Positions 6,344-7,084 of a stretch of 7,084 nt of DNA are shown here, one piece after another. Within the stretch, counting starts at the first letter, position 1. Each line of letters opens with the position of its first letter. The DNA comes from Phycisphaerales bacterium (GTDB lineage Bacteria; Pseudomonadota; Gammaproteobacteria; Competibacterales; Competibacteraceae). Position numbers and translations under genes: made by a program. The stretch spans positions 1-7,084 of the forward strand of contig JACSSB010000230.1 in the NCBI GenBank assembly GCA_014879435.1. The letters run 5' to 3'. Below the pieces are notes generated by a model that was not told the DNA's origin, made no database searches, and saw nothing but the letters and a program-made list of their open reading frames with translations.

Positions 6344-7084
6344 CTCCGCCACGGCGTGAGCGACCGGCTCGATACCGAATTGCGCGTGCAACGCCGCCTC
6401 ACCGGCCTGTCCCAGTAGGCGCCGTCGCTCGGGATCGTGCTGAAGCGCCTGCAATGCTGCTGCCAGCGCCGCTACATCGCCCGGTGGCGTGAGCAGACCG
6501 TGACCGGCTTGCCGCACCACCCAACCCGCGCCGGAACCGGGAATATCGCCGATCACCACCGGTTTACCGAAGCGCATGGCTTCCAGCAACACCAAGCCGA
6601 AGGCTTCGGTGCGTTCCAGCGACGGTAGGCACAGCACGTCACAACTGGCCAGAAGTGCATTGAGATCAGACTCGGGTTGAAAACCGGGCAGATGTACCCG
6701 CTCGCCCAATCCCAACGATTGAATCAATGCGCGCAACTGCTCTCGCCGTTCGCCGCTACCCACGATCAGCACCCGGCTGTCATCCAACCCGGCAGCAGCT
6801 TGGATCAACACCTCATGACCTTTGTAATAGGTCAGACGACCGATAGCCAGTACTCGAAATTGGGTGGTTCCCCATAAAGATTCCGCCCGTGCCCGCGCTG
6901 CTGATTCGGGCGCGACGATGCGCTTCGGGTCCAGGCCCAACGGAATGATGTGGCAGCGTGTGCGCCAGGGAGCCAAGGCATGACTGGCTTCCAGATACGG
7001 CGGCGAGGTGGCGATCACCGCTTGGCTGGCGGCTAGCAGGCGTTGCTCAAAGGGACGGTATAAGCGATAGGCCAGCGCCAAGCG
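6314..7084 (-). CDS. GT4 family glycosyltransferase, C-terminal part (5' end beyond window)
   Basis: The C-terminal 256 residues of a retaining GT-B glycosyltransferase. The frame stays open through base 7084 and the visible part starts within the linker between the two Rossmann domains, so the N-terminal acceptor domain lies outside the window. Numbering from the Leu codon at 7079-7081: AVIATSPPYL (21-30), IIPLGLD (45-51), AIGRLTYYKG (79-88) that opens the donor domain, VLIVGSG (104-110), LPGF (131-134), CLPSLERTEAFGLVLLEAM (151-169) containing the E-x7-E motif (Glu159, Glu167), and GWVVRQAGHGLLTPPGD (186-202). The GRL-YYKG and G-x-G-x-x-W blocks recall mannosyl- or rhamnosyltransferase-type GT4 enzymes of O-antigen loci, but the sugar cannot be fixed. 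It is transcribed opposite to the operon, and its stop lies inside the last codons of the polytopic membrane protein gene. Confidence 0.92.
   Translation of the reverse strand, partial: RLALAYRLYRPFEQRLLAASQAVIATSPPYLEASHALAPWRTRCHIIPLGLDPKRIVAPESAARARAESLWGTTQFRVLAIGRLTYYKGHEVLIQAAAGLDDSRVLIVGSGERREQLRALIQSLGLGERVHLPGFQPESDLNALLASCDVLCLPSLERTEAFGLVLLEAMRFGKPVVIGDIPGSGAGWVVRQAGHGLLTPPGDVAALAAALQALQHDPERRRLLGQAGEAALHAQFGIEPVAHAVAELYRRVLGMG

Noticed and set aside
6344..6440. Possible terminator hairpin downstream of the plus-strand operon
   Set aside because: Short GC-rich complementarities exist but there is no clear stem followed by a T-run, and the stretch codes for the GT4 C-terminus.

Overview
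The window is a dense polysaccharide (O-antigen, capsule or exopolysaccharide type) biosynthesis segment. Moderately high GC by eye, Proteobacteria-style codon use and short ribosome binding sites suggest a proteobacterium, most likely a gammaproteobacterium. I cannot place it more precisely. Nearly every base is coding: the largest gap between genes is 12 bases (967-978), so there is no room for internal promoters, RNA genes or terminators. I saw no mobile element, tRNA, rRNA or CRISPR array.

Layout: five genes run left to right, apparently as one operon. (1) At 1-966 is a GT2 glycosyltransferase that is probably cut at its 5' end by the window edge. (2) At 979-2634 is a two-domain protein with an N-terminal SAM-dependent methyltransferase and a C-terminal GT2 glycosyltransferase. 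(3) At 2628-3641 is an NAD-dependent sugar epimerase/dehydratase of the extended SDR superfamily. (4) At 3638-4834 is a membrane protein with two apparently periplasmic domains and three membrane segments. (5) At 4835-6343 is a polytopic membrane protein resembling lipid-linked-sugar glycosyltransferases (GT39/PMT/ArnT-like). Junctions are a 12-base gap, a 7-base overlap, a 4-base ATGA overlap and a 0-base junction, which fits translational coupling. A sixth gene, on the minus strand (6314-7084, 5' end outside the window), encodes the C-terminal part of a GT4 glycosyltransferase. It converges on gene 5 and the two coding regions overlap by 30 bases.

How they may work together (inference): the SDR enzyme makes or modifies a nucleotide sugar or lipid-linked sugar. 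The GT2 and GT4 enzymes build a glycan on the cytoplasmic face of the inner membrane, and the methyltransferase module may methylate a sugar, possibly to cap the chain. The two membrane proteins may add a lipid-linked sugar on the periplasmic side. The most interesting points are the methyltransferase-GT2 fusion and the membrane-protein pair (genes 4 and 5), whose smaller member has no function I can name.
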